Of a stretch of DNA of 64,000 nucleotides, positions 54,328 to 63,486 are shown piece after piece. The position numbers and the translations under genes were made by a program. Location: contig NZ_CP078143.1 of NCBI RefSeq assembly GCF_019891395.1, forward strand, positions 2,741,001 through 2,805,000. Reading direction: 5' to 3'. The notes under the pieces were generated by a model. The model made no database searches. It saw only the letters and a list, made by a program, of their open reading frames with translations, and was not told where the DNA came from. The stretch comes from Nitratireductor kimnyeongensis (GTDB lineage: Bacteria > Pseudomonadota > Alphaproteobacteria > Rhizobiales > Rhizobiaceae). Position 1 is the first letter of the stretch. The number at the start of each line of letters is the position of its first letter.

Positions 54328-55271
54328 AATCGTTCAAGGCGGCCGTCGCGCAGACGGCGTCCAACCCTGTAGACGCGCTTGCCTCCGCCGAAAAGGCGGC
54401 CGCCATTATCCGCAAGGCCGCTGGTGAAGGGGCGAAACTCATCGTCTTTCCCGAAGCCTTCCTCGGCGGTTATCCCAAAGGCGCCTCCTTCGGCGCGCCC
54501 ATCGGTATCCGCAAGCCCGAGGGGCGCGAGGCTTTCAGGGATTACTATGAACGCGCCATCGATCTGGACGGCGAAGAAGTGGCGCTGATTGCCGAGGCGA
54601 CGGCCGAGACGGGTCTCTTCGCCGTCATGGGCTGTATCGAGCGCGACGGTGGCACCCTCTATTGCACTGTCCTCTTTTTTGATGGCGAGAAGGGGCTCAT
54701 CGGCAAGCATCGCAAGCTCATGCCGACAGCCGGCGAGCGGTTGATCTGGGGCTTTGGCGATGGCTCGACCATGCCGGTTTTCGAGACCCCGCTCGGCCGC
54801 ATCGGCGCGGTCATCTGCTGGGAAAACTACATGCCCATGCTGCGCATGCACATGTACAGCCAGGGCGTCAGCCTCTATTGCGCCCCCACCGCCGATGACC
54901 GCGATACCTGGCTCCCCTCGATGCAACATATCGCGCTGGAAGGCCGCTGCTTCGTTTTGAGCGCCTGCCAGCACATCACGCGCGGCGCGTTTCCCGATGA
55001 TCACGAATGCGCGCTGGGCGATGATCCCGACACCGTTCTGATGCGCGGTGGAAGTGCCATTGTCGACCCGCTCGGAAATGTCCTCGCCGGCCCGAACTTC
55101 GAGGGCGAGACGGTGCTCTACGCCGACATCGACATGGCAGCAGTGGCGCGCGGGAAATACGATTTCGACGTCACGGGCCACTATGCCCGGCCGGATATAT
55201 TCCAGCTCCGGGTGGATGACCGTCCGAAACGCGCCGTCTCGAACATCAGCGATGAACCTTTAAGCGATTGA
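54324..55271 (+). CDS. Nitrilase
   Basis: A 315-residue carbon-nitrogen hydrolase with the Glu44-Lys131-Cys165 triad (VFPEAFLGGYPKG, GKHRKLMPTAGER, GAVICWENYMP). The CWENYMP motif is that of true nitrilases, which turn organonitriles into carboxylic acids and ammonia, rather than amidases. Length fits the family. Being in the gentisate operon it could supply aromatic acids from nitriles. It overlaps the hydrolase gene by 4 bp (ATGA). Confidence 0.92.
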   Translation: MKSFKAAVAQTASNPVDALASAEKAAAIIRKAAGEGAKLIVFPEAFLGGYPKGASFGAPIGIRKPEGREAFRDYYERAIDLDGEEVALIAEATAETGLFAVMGCIERDGGTLYCTVLFFDGEKGLIGKHRKLMPTAGERLIWGFGDGSTMPVFETPLGRIGAVICWENYMPMLRMHMYSQGVSLYCAPTADDRDTWLPSMQHIALEGRCFVLSACQHITRGAFPDDHECALGDDPDTVLMRGGSAIVDPLGNVLAGPNFEGETVLYADIDMAAVARGKYDFDVTGHYARPDIFQLRVDDRPKRAVSNISDEPLSD

Positions 55272-55280
55272 CGGTACCTG

Positions 55281-55919
55281 ATGCGCTTCAAGCTAGACGA
55301 ACTCGACCCGCAGATCGGCTACAAGGTGATGACGGCAACCGTCACGCCGCGTCCCATTGCCTGGGTAACGAGCGTGTCCTCGGAAGGCGTGGTCAACGCC
55401 GCGCCTTACAGTTTTTTCAATGTGATGGGGCACAGGCCGCCCACCGTCGCTATCGGCGTGATGGCGGATCCGGATCGGGGCTTCAAGGATACGGCGCGCA
55501 ATATCGTGGGCGGCGGCGAGTTCGTCGTTAACCTCGTGCCGGAACATCTGGCGGAGGCTATGAACATCACATCGATGGACGCACCGGAGGATATCAGCGA
55601 ACTGGAATGCGCGGGCTTAACGGCATTGCCGGGACAGCAGGTGGCACCACCGCATATCGCTGAAGCGCCAGTCTCCTTCGAATGTGTCAGCCACAGCGTT
55701 CTTGTCACCGGGCCCCATCAGGCACTGGTGGTTGGCCGGGTCGTGGAGATCCGTGTCGCCGACGATTTCGTTCTCGATGCCGAGCGCGGCCATATCGACA
55801 CCCCGGCCCTCGGTCTCATAGCCCGCATGCACGGGCGCGGTTGGTATGCGCGCTCAAGCGATACGTTCCAGATCGACCGCCCGAGCTATGCCGACTGGCT
55901 TGCCGAGAAAGGTCGTTAG
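55281..55919 (+). CDS. Flavin reductase-like FMN-binding protein
   Basis: The 212-residue protein has the flavoredoxin/flavin reductase split-barrel pattern (VTPRPIAWVTSVSSEGVVNAAPYSFFNVMGHRPP, EFVVNLVPEHLAEAMNITS, SVLVTGPHQALVVGRVVEI). It may reduce FMN for a monooxygenase or act as an FMN enzyme. No obvious two-component monooxygenase partner is in this operon. It is the last gene of the gentisate cluster, 9 bp after the nitrilase. Confidence 0.88.
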   Translation: MRFKLDELDPQIGYKVMTATVTPRPIAWVTSVSSEGVVNAAPYSFFNVMGHRPPTVAIGVMADPDRGFKDTARNIVGGGEFVVNLVPEHLAEAMNITSMDAPEDISELECAGLTALPGQQVAPPHIAEAPVSFECVSHSVLVTGPHQALVVGRVVEIRVADDFVLDAERGHIDTPALGLIARMHGRGWYARSSDTFQIDRPSYADWLAEKGR

Positions 55920-56495
55920 AGGATCGTGTCGCATTGGCCTGCCTTTGACACTGCCGGAAGAGAGCGCTGGTGTGCTCTATAGCGGGCCGCCTTTGATGGT
56001 TACAGAACGCGCAACGTCGCTACTCAGACCAACCGGATAGCGAGGCCATTGGAGTGCACCTCATTTTTGTGGAGAGCCGGCATAGCCGATAACGCATGGG
56101 CACGTTCCACGATGCCTTGCCGTCGACAAGGGGGATCCCGGCGGCGGCGCCCGAGCTTTCTTGTCATTAGCAGCATCGTTTTGGAGACTGCTGCACGCAG
56201 GCATATTGCGCAGCTTGTGATGACCACCCGTGCCCAGCCATCCTTTCGGCAACGCCTTTGACTTGCTCCCCTCCCATGTGACCGTGCCAACGGGGCGGTG
56301 GTAGACTCGAGAATGCAACAATCTACTGCTGCGCGCACGGGGTTGCCGGATACGCGGCGGCAACAATTCGCCATTAGCCACTCATTGGAGAGGGGAGGTG
56401 GGAATGCCAACGTTTCGGGTTTATGACCCGGAAGACTGTTCCGGTTGCGATTTCTCGTTTCGCTTAAGTGATTGTTTTATTAAGAAAAAGAAATT
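55920..56495. other. Intergenic region, no supported gene
   Basis: 576 bp between the flavin reductase and tRNA-Gln. Short frames on both strands (for example 56024-56410 minus) are Cys/Arg/Ser-rich and show no domain. Two overlapping small hairpins (CGGGT/ACCCG at 56417-56429 and CCGGAA/TTCCGG at 56428-56444) are present. The T-rich stretch just past the tRNA end (minus strand) can serve as its terminator. Confidence 0.5.
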
Positions 56496-56569
56496 TGGCT
56501 GGGGAACCTGGATTCGAACCAGGACTAACGGAGTCAGAGTCCGTGGGTCTACCGTTAACCTATTCCCCA
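56496..56569 (-). tRNA. tRNA-Gln (anticodon CTG)
   Basis: On the minus strand TGGGGAA pairs with TTCCCCA as acceptor stem, the D-loop holds GGTTAACGGTAGA, and the anticodon stem ACGGA/TCCGT encloses loop CTCTGAC with anticodon CTG (56535-56537). The T-arm is CTGGTTCGAATCCAG, followed by discriminator G and an encoded CCA. It reads CAG codons. A T-rich run follows the 3' end. Confidence 0.95.
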
Positions 56570-56804
56570 GCGGGCGGCGCTGGCCGCTTTCGCCACGCTA
56601 TTTAGCGATATGAGTTTTATAGTCAAGGGCGGATATGGATTCAATTCGGGGAACGACATTTTTCTCGATTGCGCAAAGATGATCGCGTTTCCAGTGAATA
56701 CCGCTCTTGGTGAAACCAGCTATGGCTGATACTCTGGTGGCAACTAAACGGAATGAGCTGCCTGCTGCGCCCTGAAGGGCTTGCGCGGCGGCGAAGGAAT
56801 AGCG

Positions 56805-58271
56805 GTGGAAAACCACGACCACGACGGGGGCTCCCCGTTACAGGGGGTCGTTCGGGATGCCGCGTCGGATGGGGGCTCTTCCCCCGGCTTCGACGATCGG
56901 TCGGCCGGACAACCTGCTCTCATGGGTGAGACAGATGTTTTGCCCAAGCGAAAAAGGACGCGCAGGAACAAGGCCTCCCGCCCCCGGGCGGTGTCCCGTC
57001 GCGCATTGGAGAAACCCGCAAAAGAGGCATCCAGTGACGATGCTCCAGACATGCGGGCGCAGGGCGAGCAAGCTCTTGCGAACGAGCCTACACGGACGGA
57101 GGAAACTTCTCCGAAAAGGAAGCGCAGAAAGCGGCGCAGGCGTCGTGCTTTCGTGCGTGATGCGATGGCGGAGGCCTCTTCCGGAGAAACGCCACATCAA
57201 GGCGAGGCGGGAAAGGCGAGCCGGCCACAGCCGGCAAGGCGGCGCGAATCAGATCAGGATGGCCCGCGCACAGCCTATGCGGCGCTCGATCTAGGTACCA
57301 ACAATTGCCGCCTGCTGGTGGCCGTGCCAACCAGACCCGGGCATTTTCGCGTGGTGGACGCATTCTCGCGGATTGTACGCCTTGGAGAAGGACTGAGCCG
57401 CGAAGGCCGGCTAAGCGAAGCGGCGATGGACAGAGCTGTCGGTGCGCTTGGCATTTGTGCCGAAAAGCTGGGTCATCGAAAGCCCCGGCGTATGCGGCTG
57501 ATCGCGACGGAAGCCTGCCGCTCGGCCGAAAATGGCGAAGCGTTCATCGAACGTGTGAAGCACGAGACCGGGCTCACGCTGGAAATTATCGACCGCCAGA
57601 CGGAAGCGCGGCTGGCCGTTGCCGGCTGCAGCACATTGGTGGACCGCGGAACGGAGGGCGTGGTTCTTTTCGATATCGGCGGCGGCTCGTCGGAAATTGC
57701 TCTGGTGGACATTTCGCGCCACCGCACCCCGCGGCTTGCCGATCACATCGTTGCCTGGACGTCACTGCCTGTGGGGGTGGTGTCGCTTGCAGAGCGTTTC
57801 GGCGGCCACCATGTGACGCGTGAAAGTTTTTCGGCGATGGTCGACGCGGTGAGTGACATGCTTGACCGGTTTGACGATGGCGGACGGCTTTCGAAGGTCG
57901 CTGCCGGGGGGCGGTTTCATCTGATCGGAACTTCGGGAACGGTTACGACGCTCGCCGGTGTTCACTTGGGGCTGGCGCGCTACGATCGAAGACAGGTCGA
58001 CGGGCTATGGATGGAGCGGGACAATGTGGACCGCATGATCGACACATTGCTTTCATGGGATTTCGAACAGCGCAAGGCCAATCCCTGCATCGGCGCGGAC
58101 CGCGCCGACCTCGTGCTCGCTGGTTGTGCAATCCTTGAGGCAATACGCCGGCGCTGGCCCTCTGAGCGCTTGCGGGTGGCGGACCGTGGCCTGCGCGAAG
58201 GCATGTTGAACGAAATGATGGCTGCCGATGGCGCCTGGCGGCGGCGTCGGCAGACGGGGCGAAGCAAATGA
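56805..58271 (+). CDS. Ppx/GppA-family phosphatase with long basic N-terminal extension
   Basis: The 488-residue protein has about 155 N-terminal residues rich in Lys/Arg ([22 protein letters not shown]) before the Ppx/GppA domain. That domain starts at [16 protein letters not shown] and includes [30 protein letters not shown] and [17 protein letters not shown]. The family hydrolyses polyphosphate or pppGpp. The basic region is low in complexity and may bind polyphosphate, nucleic acid or ribosomes. The start was set at GTG 56805 with AAGGA upstream; TTG 56781 and ATG 56922 are alternatives. It is 10 bp before rlmE, likely one operon. Confidence 0.88.
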   Translation: MENHDHDGGSPLQGVVRDAASDGGSSPGFDDRSAGQPALMGETDVLPKRKRTRRNKASRPRAVSRRALEKPAKEASSDDAPDMRAQGEQALANEPTRTEETSPKRKRRKRRRRRAFVRDAMAEASSGETPHQGEAGKASRPQPARRRESDQDGPRTAYAALDLGTNNCRLLVAVPTRPGHFRVVDAFSRIVRLGEGLSREGRLSEAAMDRAVGALGICAEKLGHRKPRRMRLIATEACRSAENGEAFIERVKHETGLTLEIIDRQTEARLAVAGCSTLVDRGTEGVVLFDIGGGSSEIALVDISRHRTPRLADHIVAWTSLPVGVVSLAERFGGHHVTRESFSAMVDAVSDMLDRFDDGGRLSKVAAGGRFHLIGTSGTVTTLAGVHLGLARYDRRQVDGLWMERDNVDRMIDTLLSWDFEQRKANPCIGADRADLVLAGCAILEAIRRRWPSERLRVADRGLREGMLNEMMAADGAWRRRRQTGRSK

Positions 58272-58281
58272 GGTTTTGCGG

Positions 58282-58992
58282 ATGAGCAAGAAACCGGCCA
58301 AAACGGGCGGCGGCGCTCGTGCGCTCAAAACACGGGTCAAGAAAAAGCGCGGGCTGAAAAACTCGTCCCGCCGCTGGCTCGAACGGCATCTCAACGATCC
58401 CTATGTGCACCGCGCGCAGGCTGAGGGCATGCGCTCGCGCGCAGCCTACAAGCTGACGGAGATCGACGACCGCCACAAGCTGCTGTTTCCAGGGGCACGG
58501 GTGATCGATCTGGGAGCGGCGCCCGGAGGGTGGTGCCAGGTTGCGGCCGAGCGGGTCGGGTCCACTCCTGAAAACCCGCTCGTCGTCGGCATCGACTATC
58601 TGGGGATGGATGCAGTGCCCGGCGCGATCGTGCTCGAGATGGATTTCCTGGACGATGATGCGCCGGAGCGCCTTCTGGAGACGCTCGGCGATGCGCCGGA
58701 TCTGGTCATCTCCGACATGGCCGCACCGACCACCGGTCACCGCCAAACGGATCATCTGCGCACCATGCATCTGTGCGAGACGGCAGCGGATTTCGCGCTG
58801 TCCGTCTTGAAACCTGGCGGGCATTTTCTGGCGAAGACCTTCCAGGGAGGCGCCGAAACCGGCTTGCTCGATCAACTGAAGCGCAATTTCAAGTCTGTTC
58901 ACCACGTGAAGCCGCAAGCTTCACGTGCGGAATCGGTGGAACTCTACCTCCTGGCCAAGGGATTCAAGGGACGCTCCGAAGAGGAGTTATAG
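58282..58992 (+). CDS. rlmE: 23S rRNA (uridine2552-2'-O)-methyltransferase RlmE
   Basis: The 236-residue FtsJ-family methyltransferase has the SAM motif [17 protein letters not shown], an early catalytic Lys in [27 protein letters not shown] with the catalytic Asp, and Lys in [12 protein letters not shown] (the K-D-K-E tetrad). It methylates U2552 in the A-loop of 23S rRNA in late 50S assembly. The basic N-terminus is common in alphaproteobacterial forms. Start ATG 58282. Confidence 0.94.
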   Translation: MSKKPAKTGGGARALKTRVKKKRGLKNSSRRWLERHLNDPYVHRAQAEGMRSRAAYKLTEIDDRHKLLFPGARVIDLGAAPGGWCQVAAERVGSTPENPLVVGIDYLGMDAVPGAIVLEMDFLDDDAPERLLETLGDAPDLVISDMAAPTTGHRQTDHLRTMHLCETAADFALSVLKPGGHFLAKTFQGGAETGLLDQLKRNFKSVHHVKPQASRAESVELYLLAKGFKGRSEEEL

Positions 58993-59002
58993 TGTACTTG
59001 CC

Positions 59003-60418
59003 TCATTCGCCGGCGGGAGTCGGCTCGTCGCCCCTGTTGCGCCGCTTGATGTGACCAGAAACGCGGCTACCTGCTTCAGGCGGGAGGGACAGAAACGGGA
59101 TGGCGGCCAGTGCAGAAAGTGCGGCCACGATCAGAAAGGCGCTGACAAAAGCGTCCATGCCGAGTTCCGTGCCGGTGATGAAGGCGGACATCTCGAGAAT
59201 GCCACCACCGACCGCAACCCCCAGCGCGATGCTGACCTGCTGAGCTGCCGCTGAGATGGTCGACGCCTGACTTGCCTCACGGTCACCGAGCTCGGCGAAA
59301 ACGAGCGCAGTGGCCGACGTGAAGAAGAGTGAGCGAAGAAGGCCAGATCCAATCAGCACAGTGACGATGATCCAGTGCGGTGTTGCCGGCGTGAACAAGG
59401 CATTGACGGCAATGCTGGCCGCGCCGAGCACGGATGCTGCTACAAGAACGACCCGGAAACCACCGAGACGCAGCGCGGTAGTGGCGATGAACTTCATGGC
59501 AATTGCGCCGAAGGCCGATGCGAAGGTGAGAAGACCGGACTGAAACGGCGTCAGGCCGAACACGACCTGAAACATCAGCGGCAGCAGGAAGGGCACTGCG
59601 CCGACGCCGATCCGGAAGAGCGACCCGCCAATGATCGCCGAGCGGAAAGCGCGGTTTGCGAAAAGGCCAAGATTGAGGATGGGGTTCGAGGCCTGAAATG
59701 CATGACGGATGTAAAGCGCCGAAGCCAGGAACCCTAACAACACCGTCAAGACTCCGACGATCGGCGGCAGGGCCGGCAGGCTGATGACCGAGAGACCAAA
59801 CACCAGACCTGACGCGCCGATGCTGCAGAGCAGGAAGCCCGAAAGGTCCAGCCGCCCGGTCTCCTCCCGTGCGAAATCCGGCAGTACAAATCCGGAGATG
59901 ATGATGCCCAGGAGACCGATGGGCACATTGATCAGAAAGATCCAGTGCCAGGAAAAATACGTGGTGACGAAGCCGCCGAGCGGAGGGCCGGCGATCGGAC
60001 CGATCAGCGCGGGGACAGTCAGCCAGGCCATCGCTTTGACAAGTTGCTCTCGCGGAACAGCCCGCACGAGAACAAGGCGACCAACCGGCGTCATCATCGC
60101 GCCGCCCATGCCCTGCAAAAACCGTGAGAGGACGAAAGCGGCCAGCGAATTGGAGAAAGCGCAAGCGATGGAACCGAGCACGAAGACCGCGATCGCAATG
60201 CGGAAGACCTTTTTTGCCCCAAAACGGTCAGCCATGAAACCACTGATCGGGATAAAGATGGCGAGCGAAACGAGATAGCTGGTCAGGGCAAGCTTCAACG
60301 TCACGGGGCTGGTGCCGATGTCGGCAGCGATCGCCGGAAGGGATGTGGCGATGACGGTTGAATCCATCTGCTCCATGAAGAGCGCGACGGCGAGTATCAG
60401 TGGCAATGTGCGGTTCAA
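59003..60418 (-). CDS. MFS transporter, DHA2 (EmrB/QacA) drug exporter family
   Basis: A membrane protein with about 14 TM segments. The N-terminus LPLILAVALFMEQMDSTVIATSLPAIAADIG is the DHA2 motif, followed by the loop motif GFMADRFGAKKVFRIA and motif C-like GPIAGPPLGGFV. It would extrude drugs or organic compounds by proton antiport. The start is uncertain. TTG 60418 with AGGGA upstream gives 471 residues and fits the family; the frame is open to ATG 60553 and 60676, but that extension has no membrane or conserved sequence. It converges on rlmE. Confidence 0.88.
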   Translation of the reverse strand: MNRTLPLILAVALFMEQMDSTVIATSLPAIAADIGTSPVTLKLALTSYLVSLAIFIPISGFMADRFGAKKVFRIAIAVFVLGSIACAFSNSLAAFVLSRFLQGMGGAMMTPVGRLVLVRAVPREQLVKAMAWLTVPALIGPIAGPPLGGFVTTYFSWHWIFLINVPIGLLGIIISGFVLPDFAREETGRLDLSGFLLCSIGASGLVFGLSVISLPALPPIVGVLTVLLGFLASALYIRHAFQASNPILNLGLFANRAFRSAIIGGSLFRIGVGAVPFLLPLMFQVVFGLTPFQSGLLTFASAFGAIAMKFIATTALRLGGFRVVLVAASVLGAASIAVNALFTPATPHWIIVTVLIGSGLLRSLFFTSATALVFAELGDREASQASTISAAAQQVSIALGVAVGGGILEMSAFITGTELGMDAFVSAFLIVAALSALAAIPFLSLPPEAGSRVSGHIKRRNRGDEPTPAGE

Positions 60419-60714
60419 AGCATTCGATCCCTGTGCCGGTCTGTCGGGTGAGGCTGGGAGGGAGGGGTGGACAGGCCGGATCAGCACGCGGGCTATAGCA
60501 TGGGGTATGTCGCTTGTCCTGTGGCAAAGGCGACGCTGTGTTGGTGCTGTCATGTAGTGTGGACGAAACATTCCACGTGCATACAGGCAGACCTCCTTTT
60601 CAAGCCGGCGCTTCCGTGGTACCAGCCAGCGCCAATCCTGAAAGGGAATCACACAAGCGAGGCCTTGCCATTTCATGGCGGGGTCGCGCGTCCTCTTATT
60701 CCAAAGGGTCGGCC

Positions 60715-62217
60715 ATGGCGAAAATCATCGAGACAGCAACCGGCGCCCAGGCGCTTACATTCGACGACGTGCTCCTGCAGCCCGGCCATTCCGAAGTGAT
60801 GCCCGGTCAGACGGACGTGCGCACGCGCATCGCCGGTGACATCGACCTCAACATTCCGATTCTCTCGGCGGCTATGGACACGGTGACGGAAGCACGCCTT
60901 GCGATTGCCATGGCCCAGGCAGGCGGCATCGGCGTCATTCATCGCAATTTGACACCGGTGGAACAGGCCGAACAGGTTCGCCAGGTTAAAAAATTCGAAT
61001 CCGGCATGGTCGTGAACCCGATCACCATCGGCCCCGACGCGACCCTCGCGGAGGCACAGGCACTGATGCGGGCCAATGGTATCTCCGGCATTCCGGTGGT
61101 GGAAAATGGTGGAGCGGGCGGTCACGCGACGGGGCGGCTCGCCGGCATTCTGACCAATCGCGATGTACGTTTCGCCTCCGATCCTGAGCAGCCGGTGCGC
61201 GAATTGATGACCCATCAGAATCTTGTGACGGTCAAGGAAGGGGTGGCGCAGGACGAAGCAAAGCGGCTTCTGCACCAACACCGTATCGAGAAGCTTCTTG
61301 TGGTCGATGACGCGGGCAACTGCGTCGGCCTCATCACGGTCAAGGACATCGAGAAGTCTCAGCTCAATCCTCACGCGTCTAAAGACGCGCAGGGGCGGCT
61401 GCGTGCAGCGGCGGCAACGAGTGTTGGCGACGACGGTTTCGAGCGTGCCGAACGCCTGATCGATGCAGGTGTGGACCTGCTGGTGATCGACACCGCCCAT
61501 GGTCATTCGCAGCGTGTGCTCGATGCGGTGGCGCGGGCCAAGCAGCTTTCCAACACCGTGCGCATCATTGCTGGCAATGTGGCAACCGCCGATGGCACAA
61601 AGGCGCTGATTGACGCAGGCGCTGACGGGGTCAAGATCGGCATCGGTCCGGGCTCGATCTGTACCACGCGCATCGTCGCGGGTGTCGGCGTGCCGCAGCT
61701 TTCGGCCATCATGTCCGCGGTCGAGGTTGCCGACAACGCTGGCGTCTCGCTGATCGCCGATGGCGGCATCAAATTCTCCGGAGATCTGGCGAAGGCGCTC
61801 GCCGCCGGTGCCTCAGCCGTGATGGTCGGCTCGCTTCTGGCGGGCACCGATGAAAGCCCGGGCGAAGTCTACCTGCATCAAGGACGTTCCTTCAAAGCCT
61901 ATCGCGGCATGGGTTCGGTCGGCGCGATGGCGCGGGGTTCAGCCGACCGCTATTTCCAGGCCGAGGTGCGTGACACGCTGAAGCTTGTTCCTGAGGGTAT
62001 TGAAGGACAGGTGCCGTACAAGGGGCCTGCAGGTGGCGTGCTGCACCAGCTCACGGGCGGGCTCAAGGCGGCTATGGGCTATGTGGGTGCGGCAAATCTG
62101 GGTGAATTTCGCTCCAAGGCGACTTTTGTGCGTATTTCTGGAGCAGGGCTTCGGGAAAGCCATGCGCATGATGTCACCATCACACGCGAAAGCCCGAATT
62201 ACCCCGGCGGTGCGTGA
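60715..62217 (+). CDS. guaB: Inosine-5'-monophosphate dehydrogenase
   Basis: The 500-residue enzyme converts IMP to XMP with NAD+, the committed step of guanine nucleotide synthesis. [18 protein letters not shown] opens the TIM barrel, and two CBS domains occupy about residues 95-225. The catalytic Cys316 is in [17 protein letters not shown], and the flap includes [14 protein letters not shown]. Length is typical. ATG 60715 was chosen; the frame upstream to 60514 has no conserved sequence. A strong intrinsic terminator follows. Confidence 0.97.
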   Translation: MAKIIETATGAQALTFDDVLLQPGHSEVMPGQTDVRTRIAGDIDLNIPILSAAMDTVTEARLAIAMAQAGGIGVIHRNLTPVEQAEQVRQVKKFESGMVVNPITIGPDATLAEAQALMRANGISGIPVVENGGAGGHATGRLAGILTNRDVRFASDPEQPVRELMTHQNLVTVKEGVAQDEAKRLLHQHRIEKLLVVDDAGNCVGLITVKDIEKSQLNPHASKDAQGRLRAAAATSVGDDGFERAERLIDAGVDLLVIDTAHGHSQRVLDAVARAKQLSNTVRIIAGNVATADGTKALIDAGADGVKIGIGPGSICTTRIVAGVGVPQLSAIMSAVEVADNAGVSLIADGGIKFSGDLAKALAAGASAVMVGSLLAGTDESPGEVYLHQGRSFKAYRGMGSVGAMARGSADRYFQAEVRDTLKLVPEGIEGQVPYKGPAGGVLHQLTGGLKAAMGYVGAANLGEFRSKATFVRISGAGLRESHAHDVTITRESPNYPGGA

Positions 62218-62245
62218 GATGGGTGCGATTTCACTGCCATGCAAG

Positions 62246-62268
62246 AAAGGGCCGTCAGGCCCTTTTTT
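62246..62268 (+). terminator. Rho-independent terminator of guaB
   Basis: AAAGGGCC-GTCA-GGCCCTTT, an 8-bp stem with a 4-base loop, runs into a T-tract ending at 62268. It is 28 bp past the guaB stop. On the other strand the stem is followed by a weaker T-rich run, so it can also help terminate aqpZ. Confidence 0.92.
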
Positions 62269-62275
62269 CATGTTC

Positions 62276-62956
62276 TCAGGTGCGTTCCATCAATGTCGTC
62301 TTGGCAAAGACCCCCGCAACTGCGGCGCCGACAAAGGGCGCGGCTATGAAGAGCCATAGCTGGTTCATCTCACGTGCGCCTGAGAAAAGGGCGGGCCCGA
62401 TGGATCGCGCGGGATTAACCGACGTGCCGGTCGCGGGGATCAGGCATAGGTGGATCGCCGTGAGCGTGAGGCCGATCACGACACCGGACAGAGGTGTCCG
62501 GTGTTTTGGTGCCGTGACCCCAAGGATGACGGTGACAAAAATAAAAGTGCCCAGGGTTTCGAGTGCGAAGGCTGTCGGCATTGGATAGAGTCCCGCTCCG
62601 TCCCAGCCATTGGCTGCCCGCGAGATGGGCGCCACTGCGTCAGAGCCTTTTGCCATGCCCCAAAGTGACGCAGCGGCCAGTGCTGCTCCTGCCAATTGCG
62701 AGACCATGTAAGGCAGCACATCCTTGAAAGGCATGCGGCCTGCCAGAAACACGCCCGCGGTTACGGCGGGATTGAGGTGCGCGCCGGAAACGGGGCCGAT
62801 AGCATAGGCCATCGCAATCACCGCAACACCAAACGAGATGGCAATACCCAGACCACCCAGCGGCAAAAGATTTCCAAATCCGCCAACCGTCACGCTGGCG
62901 CATCCAAGAAAGACCAGACAAAATGTTCCAAAACACTCGGCGACGTAAGCTTTCAT
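62276..62956 (-). CDS. aqpZ: Aquaporin Z
   Basis: A 226-residue inner membrane channel with six TM segments and both NPA motifs (GAHLNPAVTAGVF and GTSVNPARSIGPAL). The His-bearing loop and the Arg after the second NPA fit the narrow water-selective filter of AqpZ rather than a glycerol facilitator. Convergent with guaB across the shared terminator. Confidence 0.93.
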   Translation of the reverse strand: MKAYVAECFGTFCLVFLGCASVTVGGFGNLLPLGGLGIAISFGVAVIAMAYAIGPVSGAHLNPAVTAGVFLAGRMPFKDVLPYMVSQLAGAALAAASLWGMAKGSDAVAPISRAANGWDGAGLYPMPTAFALETLGTFIFVTVILGVTAPKHRTPLSGVVIGLTLTAIHLCLIPATGTSVNPARSIGPALFSGAREMNQLWLFIAAPFVGAAVAGVFAKTTLMERT

Positions 62957-63063
62957 GGTGTTATCCTTGCGGTCAGGCCACCCTTGCCAAGCGTCTCCGT
63001 TTCAACGCTGATGGTGAAATCAGGATTTGAGAGGGGAAACCGTGAAAACGGGAAGGGAAAGAC

Positions 63064-63483
63064 ATGTCTCAACACGCAATCTTCTGGCCGATGATCGCCC
63101 ATGTGGTTCTTGTCTACGCCGTGTATGTGCTGATAGGTCTGCGACGGAAGAAGGCCGTGCAAACGGGGAGCGCGCGCGTTTCCCAATTCAGGGAAAATCG
63201 CGAGGAACCGCCTGAAAGCCTGTTTGTGCGGAACAATCTGGCCAACCAGTTTGAGCTGCCCATGGTCTTCCATTCGGCATGCCTGGCGCTATTTGCGGTG
63301 GGAGGAGCAGGGCCGGTCGCAATCTGGCTGGCGTGGGTGTTTGTGCTTTCCCGCTATGCACATGCTTTTGTGCACGTCACGTCGAACCGGATCCGTTATC
63401 GCCAGCCATTGTTCGTGCTGGGGTTTCTGGCTCTTGGCGCCATGTGGGCGCTTCTCGCTCTTGAACTCTGGAATGCGGCCTGA
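63064..63483 (+). CDS. MAPEG family membrane protein
   Basis: A 139-residue protein with about four TM helices and the bacterial MAPEG pattern ENREEPPESLFVRNNLANQFELPMVFHSA and a later RYAHAFVHVTSNRIRYRQPLFVLG. Eukaryotic relatives are glutathione S-transferase or eicosanoid enzymes; bacterial members like this are mostly unassigned. It lies between aqpZ (divergent) and the oxyR-type gene (convergent, 3 bp gap). Confidence 0.9.
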   Translation: MSQHAIFWPMIAHVVLVYAVYVLIGLRRKKAVQTGSARVSQFRENREEPPESLFVRNNLANQFELPMVFHSACLALFAVGGAGPVAIWLAWVFVLSRYAHAFVHVTSNRIRYRQPLFVLGFLALGAMWALLALELWNAA

Positions 63484-63486
63484 TGG

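Noticed and set aside
56024..56410. 128-residue minus ORF before tRNA-Gln, considered as a transposase remnant
   Set aside because: No DDE or HTH motif and no terminal inverted repeats found by eye.
56496..56569. Integration site at tRNA-Gln
   Set aside because: No integrase gene or duplicated tRNA 3' end is visible nearby.
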